Assembly: GCA_900322135.1 (NCBI GenBank)
Contig: ONYP01000003.1
Span: forward strand, 29,438 to 93,437
Origin: an uncultured Prevotellaceae bacterium
Lineage (GTDB): Bacteria; Bacteroidota; Bacteroidia; Bacteroidales; Muribaculaceae
Length of the DNA: 64,000 nt
Direction: 5' to 3'
Part shown: piece by piece, positions 60,695 through 64,000 of the stretch
Position numbering within the stretch: position 1 is the first letter of the stretch
Layout of the letters: every line of letters starts with the position of its first letter
Notes under the pieces: model-generated
The model's input: the letters and a program-made list of their open reading frames with translations, nothing else
Databases searched by the model: none
What the model was told of the DNA's origin: nothing
Translations under genes and position numbers: made by a program

Positions 60695-60719
60695 CCATCG
60701 TTAATCAAAACGCTTGGCT

Positions 60720-62627
60720 ATGATACACGAACATCACGAGGAGCATTCTCACGAACACGACCACGAGGAGGAAACCAAGTGGTGGCAGCCCTTGCTGTCG
60801 CTGGCATTGCTGCTGGCGGGCATCATCATGAATGCCACCGGAGTGCAGTGGCTCCAAAACTGGTGGGTACAACTCGCGTGGTATGCCACCGCATGGCTTC
60901 CCACTGGTTGGAGCGTGCTGCGTGAGGCCATCGAGGAGGCCCGTGAGGGCGAAATCTTCAGCGAATTCCTGCTGATGACGATAGCCAGTATCGGGGCATT
61001 TGCCATCGGCGAGTTTCCCGAGGCGGTGGCGGTGATGACGCTCTACTGCATCGGCGAGGCGCTGCAAGACCGCGCCGTGAGCCGTGCCCGCGGCAACATC
61101 AAGTCGCTGATTGCTTTCCGTCCCGACCATGCTGTCATCATCAGGGACGACAAACGCGAGACAGTGGAGCCTGGAATGGTCAAGCCTGGTGACATCATCG
61201 AGGTGAAGCCCGGTGAGCGTGTTCCGGTTGACGCCATTCTCACAGGAGAAGCAGCGGCATTTGACACTGCAGCCCTGACGGGCGAGAGCGTGCCGCGCGC
61301 CATCGAGAAGGGGGACGAAGTGCTTGCAGGCATGATCTCCAGCGAGAGCGTCGTGCGGCTCAAGGTCCTGCGCCCCGCCAGCGAGAGCGCCGTGTCGCGC
61401 ATCCTGCACCTGGTCGAGGAGGCCACCGAGCACAAGGCTCCAGCCGAACTGTTCATCCGTCGCTTCGCGCGCATCTACACACCCATCGTAGTGGGTTTCG
61501 CCGTGCTGGTCCTTGCCTTGCCGTGGCTGTTCTCGATGGTGACAGCCACATTCGCCTACGATTTTGCCGAGTGGCTGCACCGCGCCCTCATCTTCCTGGT
61601 CATCTCGTGCCCGTGTGCACTGGTCATCAGCATCCCGTTGAGTTACTTTGCAGGCATCGGCGCTGCATCGCGACGCGGCATCCTGTTCAAGGGCAGTAAC
61701 TACCTGGATGCTATCGCCAGTGTAGACACAGTGGTGTTTGACAAGACCGGCACGCTCACGACAGGGCAATTTGGTGTGAGCCATGTCGAGGGATTGAACG
61801 ACGAGCAGGTCGCCATTGTCGCCGCCATCGAGCGAGAAAGCCCCCACCCCATAGCCCACGCCATCACAGCTTACTGCAAGCCGAGTGACAAGCCTGTCAC
61901 CGAACTGAAAAACATCGCGGGCTACGGTCTAGCCGCTACGGTCGACAGCACCCAGTGGCTCGTAGGCACAACACGCCTGCTGCAACGCGAGGGTGTAGAA
62001 TATCCTTCTACACTCGACACGGTTCCCAACACCCTTGTCGCCGTCGCTGCCGGCAGCCGTTACCAGGGCCACCTGCTACTTGAAGATAAGCCCAAAGATG
62101 ACGCATCACGCGCCATCGACAGCCTGCACCGCCAGGGCATCGGCACGGTGATGCTCTCGGGCGACAAACAGGCCCTGGTCGAACAAGTCGCTCAAGAATT
62201 GGGTGTGCAACAAGCCCATGGCGACCTGCTGCCGCAGGACAAAGTGGAGCACATCAAGCGCATTAAGGAAAAGGAAGGTCATCAGATTGCCTTTGTGGGC
62301 GACGGCATCAACGACGCACCCGTGCTGGCATTGAGCGATGTTGGCATCGCGATGGGCGGCCTGGGCAGCGACATGGCCATCGAGACCGCCGATGTGGTCA
62401 TCCAGACCGACCAGCCGTCGCGCGTGGCCGATGCCGTGACGCTGGGCCGCAGGACGCGCCGCATCGTTGTCCAGAACATCGTGTTTGCCATCATCGTCAA
62501 GGTGCTGGTGATGGTGCTGGGCGTGCTGGGCATCGCCACGATGTGGGAGGCCGTCTTCGCCGATGTGGGAGTCGCCCTGCTGTGCGTTCTCAACTCCCTG
62601 CGCCTGATGCGCAAGACGAACGACTAA
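60720..62627 (+). CDS. P1B-type heavy-metal (Zn/Cd/Pb) translocating ATPase
   Basis: The start is the ATG at 60720, preferred over a TTG at 60714. The about 635-residue protein opens with a His-rich segment (HEHHEEHSHEHDHEEE) in place of a CXXC heavy-metal-binding domain. Known P-type motifs follow: ALTGESVP, the transport motif FLVISCPCALVIS (CPC), the phosphorylation site DKTGTLTTG, ESPHPIAHA (HP motif) and VGDGINDAPVLALSDVGIAMG. The CPC motif and transmembrane arrangement suit zinc/cadmium/lead export from the cytoplasm. It is transcribed alone, downstream of an operator-like palindrome. Confidence 0.92.
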   Translation: MIHEHHEEHSHEHDHEEETKWWQPLLSLALLLAGIIMNATGVQWLQNWWVQLAWYATAWLPTGWSVLREAIEEAREGEIFSEFLLMTIASIGAFAIGEFPEAVAVMTLYCIGEALQDRAVSRARGNIKSLIAFRPDHAVIIRDDKRETVEPGMVKPGDIIEVKPGERVPVDAILTGEAAAFDTAALTGESVPRAIEKGDEVLAGMISSESVVRLKVLRPASESAVSRILHLVEEATEHKAPAELFIRRFARIYTPIVVGFAVLVLALPWLFSMVTATFAYDFAEWLHRALIFLVISCPCALVISIPLSYFAGIGAASRRGILFKGSNYLDAIASVDTVVFDKTGTLTTGQFGVSHVEGLNDEQVAIVAAIERESPHPIAHAITAYCKPSDKPVTELKNIAGYGLAATVDSTQWLVGTTRLLQREGVEYPSTLDTVPNTLVAVAAGSRYQGHLLLEDKPKDDASRAIDSLHRQGIGTVMLSGDKQALVEQVAQELGVQQAHGDLLPQDKVEHIKRIKEKEGHQIAFVGDGINDAPVLALSDVGIAMGGLGSDMAIETADVVIQTDQPSRVADAVTLGRRTRRIVVQNIVFAIIVKVLVMVLGVLGIATMWEAVFADVGVALLCVLNSLRLMRKTND

Positions 62628-62706
62628 CCTTTTTGCTTTAAAAACTACTAATTACACAAATTCAATGAAGACGACAAAACGGTCCATCACATAATGATGT
62701 CTACAT

Positions 62707-62744
62707 AAATCGGGGCCTTGCCGGCAGTGGCAAGGCCCCGATTT
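62707..62744. terminator. Bidirectional intrinsic terminator
   Basis: A 16-bp perfect stem (AAATCGGGGCCTTGCC at 62707-62722 with 62729-62744) with a 6-nt loop lies between the ATPase gene and the convergent M3 peptidase gene. The A/T ends of the stem give a short T-tail on either strand. Confidence 0.8.
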
Positions 62745-62756
62745 GTCATTTATTCT

Positions 62757-62780
62757 GGAGACGCAAGATTTTGCGTCTCC
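62757..62780. repeat. Palindromic GGAGACGCAA element (REP/terminator type)
   Basis: A perfect 10-bp inverted repeat (GGAGACGCAA / TTGCGTCTCC) with a GATT loop lies 14 bp below the stop of the M3 peptidase gene. Palindromes with the core GAGACGCAAxATTTTGCGTCTC are very common in Bacteroidota intergenic DNA, so this may be both a dispersed repeat and a terminator. A possible degenerate copy is at 37361-37380. Confidence 0.5.
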
Positions 62781-62793
62781 ACTGTGCTGATGA

Positions 62794-63246
62794 TTACTTC
62801 AGGCCGCGGTTGCGGAGCAAGGCTTCGGATGTCGGAGCCTGGCCGCGGAACTGGATGTAGAGTTCCATGGGGTCCATGGTATCGCCCGACTCCAGGAGTT
62901 TGCGGAAGGCATCGGCGGTAGCCTTGTCGAAGCAACCGGCCTTCTCAAAGGCCATGTAACCGTCGGCCTCGAGCACCTGAGACCACAGGTAGGTGTAGTA
63001 ACCGCAGGCATACTGGTCGTCGGCGAAGATGTGCTTGAAGTAGGGGCTGCGATAGCGGAACTCGACCAGAGCGGGCATATTGAGCTGGTTCTTCACTTCC
63101 TGCTCAAAGGCCTTGACGTCGATAGCCTTGGCCTCCTCGGGGGTCCAGGCTTTCTTGTGCCAGTACATGTCGAGCAGGGCGGCACCGACGAGCTCGGTGG
63201 TCATGAAGCCCATGTTGAACTGTGCGGTCTCGTTGAGTTTCTGCAC
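62794..63246 (-). CDS. M3 metallopeptidase, C-terminal part (after frameshift)
   Basis: The 150-residue frame (QKLNETAQFNMGFMTTELVG, then YWHKKAWTPEEAKAIDV and YACGYYTYLWSQVLEADGY) matches the C-terminal part of dipeptidyl carboxypeptidase-type M3 peptidases, with the AYYTYLW-like and ESGDTMDPMELYIQFRG ends. It is in a different frame from the upstream part (63201-64000). The correct join lies near 63290-63300: reading there in this frame gives YARHYKTGEVIPDSLV directly before QKLNET. The ATG used here is not a real start. Confidence 0.82.
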   Translation of the reverse strand: MQKLNETAQFNMGFMTTELVGAALLDMYWHKKAWTPEEAKAIDVKAFEQEVKNQLNMPALVEFRYRSPYFKHIFADDQYACGYYTYLWSQVLEADGYMAFEKAGCFDKATADAFRKLLESGDTMDPMELYIQFRGQAPTSEALLRNRGLK

Positions 63247-64000
63247 GAGGCTGTCGGGGATGACTTCACCGGTCTTGTAGTGACGGGCATATAATTCTTC
63301 AATACCTCAGGCTCAAATGCCCAGTGCTCGTTGATCTGAGAAGGCATCTCAACAAGGTCGCGGTCGGTGTTGGTGCCTGCCAGGCCACGATACTGCACGC
63401 GGGTGAGCATGCCGTGGAGTGCATGGCCGAACTCGTGGAAGACGGTCTGTACCTCATCCCAGGTGAGCAACGAGGGGGTGTCACCCGAGGGAGGCGTCAT
63501 GCTGGCCACGTTGTAGATGATGGGACGGATGTTCTCGCCACCGTAGTTGTAGGCTTCCTGCATGGCTTCCATCCAAGCGCCCTGAGCCTTGACGGGACGG
63601 GGCAGGTAGTCGGTCATGAAGACGGCGAGGTGCTTGCCCTCGGCATCCTTTACGTCATAGACCTTGACCTCGGGGTGGTACTTGGGAGCATCGGGCATCT
63701 CCTCGAAGGTGAGGCCGTAGAGTTTGTTGGCAGCAAAGAAGATACCATTCTTGACCACGCTGTCGAGTGCGAAGTAGGGACGCACGTCATCCTCACTGAA
63801 GTTGAACTTGTCCTTCTTTACCTTCTCGGCATAGTAGTAATAGTCACAAGCCTCGAACTGGGCAGTGTCGCCATGAGCGGCAGCATAGGCCTTCATGTCG
63901 GCAACTTCCTCCTCCACCTTCTTGGTAGCGGGGCGGAAGAGCGACATCAGCAGGTCCTCGGCAGCCTTGGGCGTCTTGGCCATGTAGGGATCGGTGGCAT
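63201..64000 (-). CDS. M3 metallopeptidase (dipeptidyl carboxypeptidase-like), middle part, runs off the window
   Basis: The gene enters from the right edge with no start in view. The readable frame shows M3 features: the zinc-binding HEFGH in VQTVFHEFGHALHGML, TDYLPRPVKAQGAWM, and NEHWAFEPEVLKNY, after which the frame breaks. A one-base loss (or two-base gain) in the A-rich run near 63295 would restore the frame to 62794-63246. The last 30 residues of this frame are readthrough. The enzyme would remove dipeptides or cleave short peptides; a signal peptide cannot be checked. Confidence 0.82.
   Translation of the reverse strand, partial: ATDPYMAKTPKAAEDLLMSLFRPATKKVEEEVADMKAYAAAHGDTAQFEACDYYYYAEKVKKDKFNFSEDDVRPYFALDSVVKNGIFFAANKLYGLTFEEMPDAPKYHPEVKVYDVKDAEGKHLAVFMTDYLPRPVKAQGAWMEAMQEAYNYGGENIRPIIYNVASMTPPSGDTPSLLTWDEVQTVFHEFGHALHGMLTRVQYRGLAGTNTDRDLVEMPSQINEHWAFEPEVLKNYMPVTTRPVKSSPTASCRNSTRPHSSTWAS

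Noticed and set aside
60705-61859. 384-residue minus-strand open frame within the P1B ATPase gene
   Set aside because: Antisense shadow of a gene with complete P-type ATPase motifs.
1-64000. tRNA or rRNA genes, insertion sequences, integrases or phage genes
   Set aside because: No tRNA-like T-loop motifs, transposase or integrase motifs were recognised in any gap or frame.

Overview
The window reads as a chromosome segment from a Bacteroidota bacterium of the order Bacteroidales, probably a gut Muribaculaceae/Prevotellaceae-type lineage. The clues are recurrent promoters of the form TTTG-N19/20-TAnnTTTG, very weak Shine-Dalgarno sequences, a DUF5723 outer-membrane protein, a DUF4369/thioredoxin-like lipoprotein, a BspA-type leucine-rich protein, a type IX-like C-terminal sorting domain, and dockerin-like repeats on secreted enzymes. 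The family placement is inference; no rRNA or other phylogenetic marker was seen.

Positions 1-33272 (minus strand) hold a huge, nearly gapless surface-polysaccharide operon, cut at its distal end by the window edge. Reading in transcription order from a clear promoter at 33515-33546, it encodes an O-acyltransferase, two tandem GT2 enzymes, an SDR-cytidylyltransferase fusion with a CDP-glycerol-polymerase-like protein, a pyruvyl transferase-like enzyme, a nucleotidyltransferase, a HAD/APH-kinase/NTase-like trio, more glycosyltransferases, an EpsG-like polymerase, four further membrane acyltransferases interleaved with LbH acetyltransferases and GT4 enzymes, two tandem phosphoglycosyl transferases, and a PLP-aminotransferase-like protein. 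It ends with a small acyl-carrier-protein pathway (SDR reductase, two ACPs, an AMP-dependent acyl ligase, a KASIII synthase) and an ATP-grasp fragment. A second promoter at 3445-3475 could transcribe the ACP part separately. No Wzx flippase is encoded here.

Positions 33839-43578 hold a DUF5723 outer-membrane protein; a plus-strand PdxA-HAD-nucleotidyltransferase group; a minus-strand operon for the Wzc-type tyrosine autokinase and UDP-glucose dehydrogenase, which probably serve polymer export/length control and UDP-GlcA supply; and a separate myo-inositol-1-phosphate synthase gene.

Positions 44063-60208 are mostly secreted or surface proteins: a C10 (streptopain) protease with Ig-like repeats, an endonuclease I, a GLUG-like protein and a GH13 amylase with starch-binding modules, all four ending in or carrying dockerin-like calcium repeats; a lipoprotein with a thioredoxin fold lacking CXXC; two divergent glycosyltransferases with interleaved promoters; and a BspA-like LRR protein. 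A decayed gene fragment follows, then a Zn/Cd-type P1B ATPase with an operator-like palindrome upstream, and an M3 metallopeptidase entering from the right edge.

Three long genes (C10 protease, amylase, M3 peptidase) each carry one frameshift. These may be assembly errors or real lesions. The observations most worth following are the SDR-cytidylyltransferase fusion with its CDP-polyol polymer module, and the ACP/KASIII pathway joined to a FemAB-LbH fusion inside the polysaccharide operon.
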